This document shows, piece after piece, positions 37,390 to 45,674 of a DNA stretch of 64,000 nt. The first letter of the stretch is position 1. Every line of letters begins with the position of its first letter. The stretch comes from a virus. Both the position numbers and the translations under genes were made by a program. A model generated the notes under the pieces. It was not told where the DNA came from, made no database searches, and worked only from the letters and a program-made list of their open reading frames with translations. The DNA is taken from IMG/VR virus record IMGVR_UViG_3300042307_001176, positions 90,412-154,411 of that record; one strand, 5' to 3'.

Positions 37390-37851
37390 ATGAAATATCC
37401 ATTTAAAAGAGTTATAATAGACATAGGTAATTATTTCTTTGTGAGAAGAACTATAAAGAATAATATGAGTTCTATAGAGTGGAATAAATTTAAGCTTAGA
37501 GTAGATTGGATTGGAAGAATTTATACTGTTGTAAATCTTCCGCCAGAAGTAATATATTCTCCAGATACACCAGAAGAAATAAGACCTGCATATGTTATTG
37601 AAGAGTCTAAGCCATTAAATGAGTATCTTACTGGATTAGGATTGTCTGAAGTTATTTTACCCGAAATAACACCAATACCAAAATCAATTTCTTATCTTAT
37701 TACATACACTCCAGCTTTTCAAAGATTATCATTGAGATGGATTTTTTATAGAATTGGTTTAATCTTAGTAATTAGTTATCTTCAATACAAGTTCGGATTC
37801 TTATCATGGATAGGTGGTCTAATAAAATCGTTATTTGATGCCATCTTCTAA
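37390..37851 (+). CDS. membrane-anchored hypothetical protein, 153 aa
   Basis: Soluble N-terminal two thirds (MKYPFKRVIIDIGNYFFVRR) followed by two hydrophobic segments near the C-terminus (WIFYRIGLILVISYLQY and FLSWIGGLIKSLFDAIF). No motif recognised. It ends overlapping the exonuclease gene by 14 nt. Possibly a membrane tether for the replication or packaging machinery; inference only. Confidence 0.5.
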   Translation: MKYPFKRVIIDIGNYFFVRRTIKNNMSSIEWNKFKLRVDWIGRIYTVVNLPPEVIYSPDTPEEIRPAYVIEESKPLNEYLTGLGLSEVILPEITPIPKSISYLITYTPAFQRLSLRWIFYRIGLILVISYLQYKFGFLSWIGGLIKSLFDAIF

Positions 37852-38593
37852 TATAGAAATTACAAGAAAAGCTTACCCATGGGGTAGAGCATATATCGTT
37901 GAGGGAGCTTCTGAAGCTCCTTTAATTTTGCCATCTGTTACTACTGTGCTTAAATTATTAAAAAACGAAAAATACGAAATGCTCAGAAAGCAATTCGGAG
38001 ATAAGAGATGGGATAAGATATTACACGATGCTGCAGAACGAGGAAATGTAATGCACAGAATGCTAGAACTTTTTCTTCTTGAATGGGCAAAAGAAAAAAA
38101 CGTAGACAGATCGTTAAAGAAAGCACAAATATTTGCAATAGAAGAATCAAGAAGAGATGAGGGTAAATTTTCTAAATACGTAGATAAAGGAAGAGATCTT
38201 TTTTGGAATTTTTATCACGAAAAGTTTTGGGAAAATATCTTAGAAGTTGTAGATAACGAAGCTTTCTTATACACAACATTTAAAGGAGGATGGGCTGGTG
38301 CGTGCGACTTTGTTTACAGAGATCTGGAATACAATTTAATAGTAGAAGATTTTAAATCATCAACTTCTTTAAAAGACGAAGAAGATATATTAAGTTATAA
38401 ATTACAAATAGCAGCTTACATGTTTATGTGTGCTGAAAAATATAATGAAGTTCCTAAAGTTGGTAAGATACGTATAGCAAATGAGCAGACATCTGATATA
38501 CAAACATTTGAAGTACATGATTATGAATTAAAAGATTACCTTTCCCAGTTCATAGATTTATGTGAAAAATTCAGAGAAATTAACAATATTTAA
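37838..38593 (+). CDS. PD-(D/E)XK exonuclease (RecB/Cas4-like), 251 aa
   Basis: Start ATG at 37838 overlaps the preceding gene by 14 nt. ERGNVMHRMLELFL supplies the family's His motif, and GWAGACDFVYRDLEYNLIVE with following DFKSS gives the D...E-x-K catalytic motif. YKLQIAAYMFMC is the typical Q-x-x-x-Y helix. It should be a single-strand or end-directed DNA exonuclease. It may work with UvsX and 46/47, or in host DNA breakdown. No iron-sulphur Cys cluster is evident. Confidence 0.78.
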   Translation: MPSSNIEITRKAYPWGRAYIVEGASEAPLILPSVTTVLKLLKNEKYEMLRKQFGDKRWDKILHDAAERGNVMHRMLELFLLEWAKEKNVDRSLKKAQIFAIEESRRDEGKFSKYVDKGRDLFWNFYHEKFWENILEVVDNEAFLYTTFKGGWAGACDFVYRDLEYNLIVEDFKSSTSLKDEEDILSYKLQIAAYMFMCAEKYNEVPKVGKIRIANEQTSDIQTFEVHDYELKDYLSQFIDLCEKFREINNI

Positions 38594-38637
38594 GAAACTT
38601 TCTATTACAAATAACCTATAAAATATAAAAATACAAA

Positions 38638-39147
38638 ATGGCAAAAATAGCGAAAACACCGAAAATGGAAGTGATTAAAGAAGAAGCAAACGAAGCTGCT
38701 CTCGAAAAATATCTTTCTAATGTTGATCACGATAAAGTTAATTCTATCAAAAAAGATCTAGAGGATTACAAAAAGAGTCTAGCAGGAAAAGAATATGCTG
38801 TGTCTATGACACCAGAGATTTTAGATGTATTTCTAGACTACATGAAAAATGGAGTTCAGTGGAGATCTAAAGAAGCTCTTGGAGTTAAAGAGATTTTAAA
38901 AAGTATAGAGAGAACAAAAAAAGAAGGTATTAAAGATGGCGTTGCTTATTTTAATAACCTAGAGGTGGAAGCTTCACATTATTTTATTTTAAAAATGGAA
39001 GGGACTGGAGAAAGCCGAATTGATAATTTCGTAGCTCTTTGGAAAACTTTTGAAGAGACATTAGTACTAATTCAACAAGATAACTTGGTTGTTAAAGATC
39101 TTGAGCAACAATTAGCTGCTGCAGAGCAAGGATTGGAGCTAGCATAA
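38638..39147 (+). CDS. hypothetical helical protein, 169 aa
   Basis: Charged helical protein (KIAKTPKMEVIKEEANEAAL) with a coiled-coil C-terminus (VKDLEQQLAAAEQGLELA). No motif. It ends 24 nt before a strong terminator and begins 44 nt after the exonuclease. Function unknown. Confidence 0.5.
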   Translation: MAKIAKTPKMEVIKEEANEAALEKYLSNVDHDKVNSIKKDLEDYKKSLAGKEYAVSMTPEILDVFLDYMKNGVQWRSKEALGVKEILKSIERTKKEGIKDGVAYFNNLEVEASHYFILKMEGTGESRIDNFVALWKTFEETLVLIQQDNLVVKDLEQQLAAAEQGLELA

Positions 39148-39170
39148 TAAACCTTATACCCTAATATAAC

Positions 39171-39202
39171 AAAAGACTAGAAATATTTCTAGTCTTTTTT
39201 TT
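39171..39202 (+). terminator. rho-independent terminator
   Basis: AAAAGACTAGAAA pairs with TTTCTAGTCTTTT, followed by more T. It ends the early/metabolic block. Confidence 0.88.
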
Positions 39203-39217
39203 GTGGATATATATGTC

Positions 39218-40486
39218 ATGAAGAAAAAATTGTTACCGTGGATAATAACACTTTCAGCACTGTCAGTTTCTGGATCTGCTGCTTTTTATTCTGTATCGGG
39301 TTTAGGAAAAATGTTTGCGGGTGCATCCACACAAGTTATGGTTCTAGCGGGAAGCTTAGAACTTGCAAAATTAGTAACTGCATCATTACTTTATCAATAC
39401 TGGAAACAACTTAATGGATTCCTTAAAACTTATCTCTCTGTAGCCACCTTAATATTGATTTTAATCACGTCTGCTGGAATTTACGGCTTCCTTTCATCTG
39501 CTTATCAAGAAACTGCATTTAAAGTCCAGAATCAGGATAAAAACATTGAAATATTAGATAAGGATATCGCGGTCGTTCAAACAGAGATTAAGAATTACGA
39601 ATCACAGATTTCACAGAAGAATAGCAGATTAACGCAGCTTACTACAATAAGAACAGGTCTACAAACAACACAAGATGTCCTTATAGAAAAATCAAAATCT
39701 ACAACAGCTATTAGAAAACAAATTAATGATGTTGATTCTGAAATAAAAAGAATGGATTCAGAAATATCTGTAATGAATGATTCAATATCATCAAAAAATA
39801 ATAAAATAGGAGGTATTGAAAGGAATAAATTAGGAGTTTCATCAAACTCAGATCTAGCAAAAGAAGTAGGTCCTTTAAAATATATTGCAGAGCTCACTGG
39901 TAAAACGTTAGATCAAGTTGTGAATTGGTATATCATTGTACTAATGTTAGTTTTTGATCCTTTAGCAATTGCTTTAGTTATTGCAGCAAACTTTGCTTTT
40001 GAGATAACCAAAGATAAAGAAAACAAAATAGAAATAAAAAAAAACAAAGAAATGAAAGAGAATAAATTGAAAAAGTTTTGGAGTAATCTATTTAAGAAAA
40101 AAATCCAAAAAAACCAAGAAGCAATAGTAAAAGAAACAAAAGAGAATAAATTAAAAAAGTTCTGGGATAATTTATTCAAGAAAAAAGTACAAAAACTGCA
40201 AGAAGAAAATAGCGGAATACATCACAAAAAAGAATATGTTATAGATTACAGTGAGACAAAAAATGATTCGGAAGGTATTATATTTATACCTCAAGAAACT
40301 GTAATTGAAGAGCCTAAAATTATTATAGAACCAGTATCTATTATTCCAATAGAAGAAAATGTGAAAGATATAGAGAATAAAATAGATGATACGGATAAAT
40401 ACAAAGATATTAATCTTTCTTTTGAAGAACAAAAAAAAATTAGAGAGAGATTTAGAAATAATCCAGAGTCGGACCTTTTAAATTAA
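39218..40486 (+). CDS. membrane protein with coiled coil, 422 aa
   Basis: The ATG at 39218 (MKKKLLPWIITLSALSVSGS) is preferred over an upstream in-frame GTG that lies in the promoter motif. Transmembrane segments occur near 5-30, 40-60 and 70-90, followed by a long coiled coil (about 100-215), another hydrophobic segment (VNWYIIVLMLVFDPLAIALV) and a basic tail. The tail holds a tandem duplication, KENKLKKFWxNLFKKK, about 28 residues apart. This topology recurs in T4-like phages of unknown function. It could be a host-membrane protein that spans or clusters. Confidence 0.6.
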   Translation: MKKKLLPWIITLSALSVSGSAAFYSVSGLGKMFAGASTQVMVLAGSLELAKLVTASLLYQYWKQLNGFLKTYLSVATLILILITSAGIYGFLSSAYQETAFKVQNQDKNIEILDKDIAVVQTEIKNYESQISQKNSRLTQLTTIRTGLQTTQDVLIEKSKSTTAIRKQINDVDSEIKRMDSEISVMNDSISSKNNKIGGIERNKLGVSSNSDLAKEVGPLKYIAELTGKTLDQVVNWYIIVLMLVFDPLAIALVIAANFAFEITKDKENKIEIKKNKEMKENKLKKFWSNLFKKKIQKNQEAIVKETKENKLKKFWDNLFKKKVQKLQEENSGIHHKKEYVIDYSETKNDSEGIIFIPQETVIEEPKIIIEPVSIIPIEENVKDIENKIDDTDKYKDINLSFEEQKKIRERFRNNPESDLLN

Positions 40487-40487
40487 G

Positions 40488-41072
40488 ATGATAAAACCTG
40501 TTTATACAACAAATCCTGTTCATATTAAATATCTAGATTGTAATCCCGCAGTCTATAGGAGGATTAGTTTTCAATCGTGTAATTTAGATATTAAAGAAGG
40601 TGCAAACGTTCTATCTACTATATCTTTATGTGATTTTAAACTTGAATCATTAGGGAGTTCTGAATTAGGTGGTTGCGGTGGTTCATTAAAAAAGAACATA
40701 ACTTTAAATGCTTTAAGTACCTATATACTAACAGCAAGTGAAATTGGACAAGCACAAGGAGAGGTTCAAATGATAGTGGTAAAAGCTACGTACCAAAAAA
40801 ATCATCGAGAAGAGGATAGACTTGTATACTGGGAATATAAAGGAAACACCTACCCAATGCATAATTTAATGATATTAACAGGCAGAACACAAGCAGAAAT
40901 ACCATGGCAAGGGTGGGATTTAGGATATTATTCAAACACTCCACCAAGTCCGGTATTTAGCCCACACACATATCCACCAATAGCATCGCCCGATTTATCG
41001 TTCGGAGGAATTATGTTCAGTAATCCTAGCAACACATATAATACTGAACTAGAAATATTTGTTTTTAATTAA
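40488..41072 (+). CDS. virion-type protein, paralogue 1, 194 aa
   Basis: Shares with the next protein RISFQSCNLDIKEGANVLS, ISLCDF, and the LTG...GWDLG segment near the C-terminus, indicating a tandem duplicate. It is beta-rich with several Cys and Pro, like small tail or head decoration proteins. It starts 1 nt after the preceding stop. No family recognised. Confidence 0.5.
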   Translation: MIKPVYTTNPVHIKYLDCNPAVYRRISFQSCNLDIKEGANVLSTISLCDFKLESLGSSELGGCGGSLKKNITLNALSTYILTASEIGQAQGEVQMIVVKATYQKNHREEDRLVYWEYKGNTYPMHNLMILTGRTQAEIPWQGWDLGYYSNTPPSPVFSPHTYPPIASPDLSFGGIMFSNPSNTYNTELEIFVFN

Positions 41073-41557
41073 TGGCTACACCACCTATAGTATGTGATAC
41101 AATACAGTTTGAAGGAGCAATATTTCAAAGATGTAACTTGAGTGTAATAAAAGGCACTACGGTTCTTAGAGAAATAAGTCTTTGTGATACTAATATAATT
41201 TTGAATAATTACACATCTTTTAATGGGTGCATATACAGTAATTCAAGTCTTATTCTTAATTCTGAAGGATTAGGAGAGGTATCTTTTATAATGATAAAAG
41301 CAAGTTACCCATCAACACTTCCAGTATATAATAGATTTATTAATATAATTTATAATGGATCATATTTACCAATGTCAGATATAACATTATTAACGGGGAA
41401 TCCGTCAGATCTTTCCCCATATTTTTTAGGAAGAGGTTGGGATTTAGATCCAAACGGAAGTGATATTGAATCCCCTTACTTTGATGAAGGAGGTATGTTA
41501 TTATATAATCCACATTCAGTTAGAGTAAATGTTGAGGTTATTATTGGGGGAAATTAA
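41072..41557 (+). CDS. virion-type protein, paralogue 2, 161 aa
   Basis: Overlaps the previous stop by one base (TAATG). FQRCNLSVIKGTTVLREISL and LLTGNP...GWDLD correspond to the first paralogue, and the end (GGMLLYNPHSVRVNVEVIIG) matches its end. The pair probably forms related subunits of one structure. Role unknown. Confidence 0.5.
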   Translation: MATPPIVCDTIQFEGAIFQRCNLSVIKGTTVLREISLCDTNIILNNYTSFNGCIYSNSSLILNSEGLGEVSFIMIKASYPSTLPVYNRFINIIYNGSYLPMSDITLLTGNPSDLSPYFLGRGWDLDPNGSDIESPYFDEGGMLLYNPHSVRVNVEVIIGGN

Positions 41558-41654
41558 ATAAACGAGATTGAAACTTATTATTATAAAGATCATTAAATAA
41601 TAACAAAGAGGAATCTAGAAAAGAATAGATATATACTAAAAAAGCGAATTAAAA

Positions 41655-43991
41655 ATGGAAAAAAATATTAATCCAGAGATCAACAGATTAAACATGGAAA
41701 CATCTAAGCAAGCAGCTGATTCTTTAAGAGAATGGGCAGGATTAGGTGCTTCTCAAGCTCCTGTTGCTTCTTCATTTCTTAATGGCTCAACTGCTCAGCA
41801 CTTAAACGAATCTGCATTTCCAGATATGTCAACTAAAGCTTCTAAAAGAACTTCTTTCAGCTTTGGTGTTTTAAATACTGTTTCAGCATTAAGAAACTCA
41901 AGCTTAAATGAATTACCAGCAGGTAAAATTCTTTTAGAAAAATACAATTACTTACTAATAGAAAAAGGTATTTCTGAATCCTTTATTATTGAAGAATTGT
42001 TAAACGATCTTAGCTCTTTTTCTTGGGAAAATTCAGTTAAACCAGTTTTAGAAAACTTAACAAATACTTTTGAAAGTAACAGAAGAGAAGTTGAGGTTTT
42101 AAAAACTTACGAGACTATTAAGAATAATTCAGGAAAAGAACTTTTTTCAGATGCTACAGACCAAATGAAAAATTGGTTATCCTCAGAAAAAAGAAGCTCA
42201 GATACTTTAGTTCACGGATTAAAAAGATTTGGATTTAACCCGATGGTTAGAAATTTAGTTAGTTTCCTTTCAATTTACGAAAATCAAGGCACTAGCAAAT
42301 TTAATGTTGGATTTGACAATAATATTTGCGAGATCAGTAATATCTATTCTCCAGTATATGTTAACGAAAATGAAGTGGTATTTTACTCTTCTGGTAAATT
42401 CTTAAAACTTCAAGAATCTGAAGGAACTATTTTTGAATGCGAAATGGAAGAAGTTCCTGCTGAGCTACAAGACAAAGCTTCAATCTTAGCTGATAGAGAC
42501 GTTAGAGTTGAGAATAACAGAATATTATTAACACTTGGAAATAATAAAATCGAGATCTCTTTTGCAAATGAATCAAAAACTATCTTCTTTGATGGTAAAG
42601 AAATTAAGGAAGAAGATTTACCGCTTGCAGTAAGTGTTTCAACTAATAACTTATTGGAAAATTCAAACTACAAGATCAATAAAGCAATTTTTATTGCTAA
42701 AGTTGCTGATGAGATTATTGATTTGGATTTTGGTAAAAAAATTAAATCTAAAGTTTATGAAGGTGTAGAAGCTAATATATTTAAAATTGGCGCAACTATC
42801 TACGTTCAAACAGTTAATCCAGCAATGAAATTAAATAAAATCTACGAAGCTAATGCTACTCAAGCTATTAATATCGTTAAAGACTTTATTAAATATGATA
42901 TCTCTGAATCTTTAACAGAATTCTTAGATGGCGAAGTAGCTTTCTTAAGCGTTATGAAAAATGACAAAACAGAAATCGTTAAGAATATTGATATCTTAGA
43001 AAGCGAATTAAGAAAATTAGATGTTGTTAAGGAACAAAATCCTCTTATTGCTAATTCTGATGAACTAATATCTTTAGAAGAAGGTATCGAAAACGAAATC
43101 GAATCTTTAAAAGACAGATGGAATCAAATCAATGTAGAAATTGAAAGATTTGAAAATAAAGCTAAAGACGTTTCTTCAAATATGAATGAAGATCTTGGAT
43201 ATCCAATTGATACTGAGGTTAGAGTAAAAAGAAACGGCGTTAAAGGCAGAGTGATTGGAGTAGACGGAAGCTCTAAGACTTACACTATATTATTCCAAGA
43301 GGGTAAAACAGGAGAATATTTCTTCTCTGATGTAGAAGATCTTACTGATGAAGTTAACAACTACGACATTAAAACTCCTGATTTAGATATTGAATACACT
43401 GACGATTTAGCTAATGAATCTAATCAAAATTTAGCATCTGCACCAGGAAATAAAGGAGGTAGTTATAAAGATAAATCGGTTATGAATTTATCTAAAAAAC
43501 ACATGGCTGCTGCTCCTAATAAAAAAACAGGATCATCTCCTAAATTTATAGATAATGATTCAAATGCTAATTTTGGAAAAACACCTAAGTCTGGTAAAAG
43601 AACATCTGAAACAGGAAACAGTGTAAAATCTGGAGCTAGTAATTTAGCAAAACTTCCTAAAGGATCTGCTGGTAAAGGACAAAACTTTATTGATGGATTA
43701 GAAAATTTAGATTTAGCTAAAGCACCAAGTGGATCTGTTAAAGGATCAGCTAAATTTATTCAAGATCTTAAGAATATGAATCTTGCAATTAAAGAGAGTC
43801 AAAAAAATTCGCACATTGAAAAAGCTCCTGCAGGATCAAAAGAAGTACCTAAAAAGTTTATTGAAAAAGAAGAGAGAGCTAATTTAGCAGATGCTCACGG
43901 AAATTCCAATAAGAATGGTAAAAGATTTGCAGAAGCAGATTCTGTAGCAGCATTTGCTACTACACCAGGGAGAGCATCAAAAAAAAAGTAA
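41655..43991 (+). CDS. large head-region protein with C-terminal repeats, 778 aa
   Basis: Residues 1-500 are helical and soluble (MEKNINPEINRLNMETSKQA). A small KOW/SH3-like domain lies near 520-560 (VRVKRNGVKGRVIGVDGS). From about 590 a loose repeat of the type NLAKAPxGSxKGSxKFIxDL recurs about five times. It ends SKKK with a run of nine A then TAA. The A-AAA-AAG run is a classical -1 slip site, and the -1 frame continues for 83 codons to the next gene. Located upstream of gp55, gp4 and portal; probably a prohead core or head-associated protein. Confidence 0.55.
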   Translation: MEKNINPEINRLNMETSKQAADSLREWAGLGASQAPVASSFLNGSTAQHLNESAFPDMSTKASKRTSFSFGVLNTVSALRNSSLNELPAGKILLEKYNYLLIEKGISESFIIEELLNDLSSFSWENSVKPVLENLTNTFESNRREVEVLKTYETIKNNSGKELFSDATDQMKNWLSSEKRSSDTLVHGLKRFGFNPMVRNLVSFLSIYENQGTSKFNVGFDNNICEISNIYSPVYVNENEVVFYSSGKFLKLQESEGTIFECEMEEVPAELQDKASILADRDVRVENNRILLTLGNNKIEISFANESKTIFFDGKEIKEEDLPLAVSVSTNNLLENSNYKINKAIFIAKVADEIIDLDFGKKIKSKVYEGVEANIFKIGATIYVQTVNPAMKLNKIYEANATQAINIVKDFIKYDISESLTEFLDGEVAFLSVMKNDKTEIVKNIDILESELRKLDVVKEQNPLIANSDELISLEEGIENEIESLKDRWNQINVEIERFENKAKDVSSNMNEDLGYPIDTEVRVKRNGVKGRVIGVDGSSKTYTILFQEGKTGEYFFSDVEDLTDEVNNYDIKTPDLDIEYTDDLANESNQNLASAPGNKGGSYKDKSVMNLSKKHMAAAPNKKTGSSPKFIDNDSNANFGKTPKSGKRTSETGNSVKSGASNLAKLPKGSAGKGQNFIDGLENLDLAKAPSGSVKGSAKFIQDLKNMNLAIKESQKNSHIEKAPAGSKEVPKKFIEKEERANLADAHGNSNKNGKRFAEADSVAAFATTPGRASKKK

Positions 43992-44052
43992 TTACGAAGA
44001 AAATAATTGAGTCTGTTGGCCAAAAATCCGAAGAGGGTATTGGCAACAGACT
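43979..44052 (+). other. candidate -1 frameshift site with downstream stem-loop
   Basis: Nine A (43979-43987) then G, read AAA AAA AAG, followed by UAA. Twenty nt further, GAGTCTGTTG (44009-44018) pairs with CAACAGACTC, extended by GCCAA/TTGGC with one bulge. The spacer is longer than usual, so efficiency is uncertain. Confidence 0.5.
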
Positions 44053-44239
44053 CAATTTTGTTTTAGATGATTTGAAAGATTGTCTAGCAAAGATAAAGGA
44101 ATTGGAAACTTCTAGCGAAGAACACGGTAAGATAGGTATAGAAACAATTAGAAATTCGAGGATAAATTTGGAAAAATTAAGATTAAATTTAGAAGATCAA
44201 ATAGAGAAACTCCAAAATAACAGCCCCGAAGCACAATGA
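43988..44239 (+). CDS. 83-codon -1 frame extension or separate coiled-coil gene
   Basis: This frame is open from the slip site to a TGA that overlaps the next start as ATGA, a coupling arrangement typical of real genes. The product (VITKKIIESVGQKSEEGIGN, ending in a coiled coil LEDQIEKLQNN) has normal composition for this phage. It lacks ATG or GTG starts; TTG at 44072 is the only plausible independent start. Either the 778-residue protein is extended by frameshifting in part of the molecules, or a short gene begins at TTG. Confidence 0.5.
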   Translation, partial: VITKKIIESVGQKSEEGIGNRLNFVLDDLKDCLAKIKELETSSEEHGKIGIETIRNSRINLEKLRLNLEDQIEKLQNNSPEAQ

Positions 44240-44592
44240 TATATGTAAAAAACAAAGAGCTTAAAAGAGCTTTACAAGAAAGCAAAGAAGTAGGAAAACT
44301 CACATCCGAAACTGTGCAAATGTTTACTTTAATAGTAAACGGAATGTCTAAGACCCATTCATACAGAGATCACGAAGATCGCGAAGATTGTATCTCATTC
44401 GGATTAGAGGATTTAATAAAATACTGGAACAGATACGATCCAGCAAAATCTGATAATCCTTTTGCTTTCATTTCGCAAATAGCACATAATGGAATGAAGA
44501 AAGGATGGAAAAAAATATATCCACCTAAAGCTCCTAAAACTATACCATTTTCAAGAATCGTAAGAGAAGAAAATTCCAATTATAATATATAA
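44236..44592 (+). CDS. 55: late sigma factor, gp55-like, 118 aa
   Basis: MIYVKNKELKRALQESKEVG, then MFTLIVNGMSKTHSYRDHED, DCISFGLEDLIKYWNRYDPA and NPFAFISQIAHNGMKKGWKK follow the T4 gp55 pattern (YVNNKEL, SKRFNF, DGIE, FD..K..NPhAYiTQ.. FNAF). gp55 is a minimal sigma factor that directs RNA polymerase to late promoters together with the sliding clamp. This fits the GATATATAA motif found before structural genes. Shorter than T4 gp55 (185). Start overlaps the preceding frame (ATGA). Confidence 0.75.
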   Translation: MIYVKNKELKRALQESKEVGKLTSETVQMFTLIVNGMSKTHSYRDHEDREDCISFGLEDLIKYWNRYDPAKSDNPFAFISQIAHNGMKKGWKKIYPPKAPKTIPFSRIVREENSNYNI

Positions 44593-44598
44593 TTGTGA

Positions 44599-45084
44599 AT
44601 GGACATCAAAAAACTAAAGCCGAATGGTAAATGGAAGTCTGGTAAATACTACCCTACTAATCCAGAAAAGTATATTGGTGATATTCATAATATAATTTAT
44701 AGAAGCTCTTGGGAACAAAGATTTTGTCAGTATTGTGATATTAATCCCAATATAACTAAATGGAGCTCAGAACCTACAGGTATTCCTTATTGGAGTCCAA
44801 TTGATAAAAAAGAACATAAATACTTTGTTGATTATTATATCCAGGTATTAAAAAATAACTCGGTAGAAAATTGGTTAATTGAAATAAAGCCAGAAGATCA
44901 GTATGCTTTACATATGAGGCCAAAAGAGCCTACAGGTAATCTTACGGAAAAGAAAATAAGAAGCTATAATGAAAGACTCAAAACTTGGATCACAAACAGA
45001 TGTAAGTTTGAAGCAGCAACAAGATTTGCAGAATCTAGAGGTTATAAGTTTGGAGCTATAAACGAAACCTTTATAATGCGATGA
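44599..45084 (+). CDS. 4: head completion nuclease (gp4/gp50-like), 161 aa
   Basis: KYYPTNPEKYIGDIHNIIYR then SSWEQRFCQYCDINPNITKW, EPTGIPYWSPIDKKEHKYFV and DYYIQ...LIEIKP reproduce T4 gp4, a TnsA/PDDEXK-fold protein needed to finish DNA-filled heads before tail joining. The D and E-x-K residues are in place. Length 161 against 150 in T4. It overlaps the next gene by 4 nt. Confidence 0.88.
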   Translation: MDIKKLKPNGKWKSGKYYPTNPEKYIGDIHNIIYRSSWEQRFCQYCDINPNITKWSSEPTGIPYWSPIDKKEHKYFVDYYIQVLKNNSVENWLIEIKPEDQYALHMRPKEPTGNLTEKKIRSYNERLKTWITNRCKFEAATRFAESRGYKFGAINETFIMR

Positions 45085-45674
45085 AACCTTTTAAAACACA
45101 ATTTGAAGATTATAAATTATCAGTATCTGGTCTTTCGTCATTAGCCGAGGATTCTTTTATGCACTGGTTTAAAACATTTGTAAATAGTAAGAGCCAATTT
45201 AACCCTTCGAGTTTTTTGTCAGGTAAAGTTTATTCATTAGAATATAACGACCAATTAGAAAAATCTAAAAAATATATTAATAAAAGACCCATAGTATTCT
45301 TTACTGGCTTTAAAAGCTACGAAGATAAGACAATATTTTATGGTATAGATTTAATATTGCTGTCTCCTCAATTTAGAATTCCTTTTTTTACAAGAATACA
45401 AAGTGTTTATCAAGAAATCATAGAAAAGAACCAAGAAAAAATCGGCAGGGGGGAAATTAAATCACAGGTTCTGTTAAAAACAGATTACGAAACACTTGAC
45501 ACTATTCTTAAAGGAATAAACTATAAACATGCTTATAGAGCATGGGATTTAAAAAAAGTTCGTGATGTTGTGGAAATTCCTTACGAAGATTGGACTAGAA
45601 TAGTATATCTGGATACTAGGTCAATTGAAGGGACCCAGTTAAATGAGATATATAAGAAAAATTTACAGATCTAA
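45081..45674 (+). CDS. hypothetical morphogenesis protein, 197 aa
   Basis: Contains FLSGKVYSLEYNDQLEKSKK, RPIVFFTGFKSYEDKTIFYG and IDLILLSPQFRIPFFTRI. This G-K-x-Y...P-x-V-x-F...G-x-x-L pattern is shared by a widespread T4-like phage family near head and baseplate genes. It is flanked by overlaps on both sides (gp4 and portal), so it is surely expressed with them. Specific function not recognised; baseplate wedge or connector are candidates. Confidence 0.5.
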   Translation: MKPFKTQFEDYKLSVSGLSSLAEDSFMHWFKTFVNSKSQFNPSSFLSGKVYSLEYNDQLEKSKKYINKRPIVFFTGFKSYEDKTIFYGIDLILLSPQFRIPFFTRIQSVYQEIIEKNQEKIGRGEIKSQVLLKTDYETLDTILKGINYKHAYRAWDLKKVRDVVEIPYEDWTRIVYLDTRSIEGTQLNEIYKKNLQI

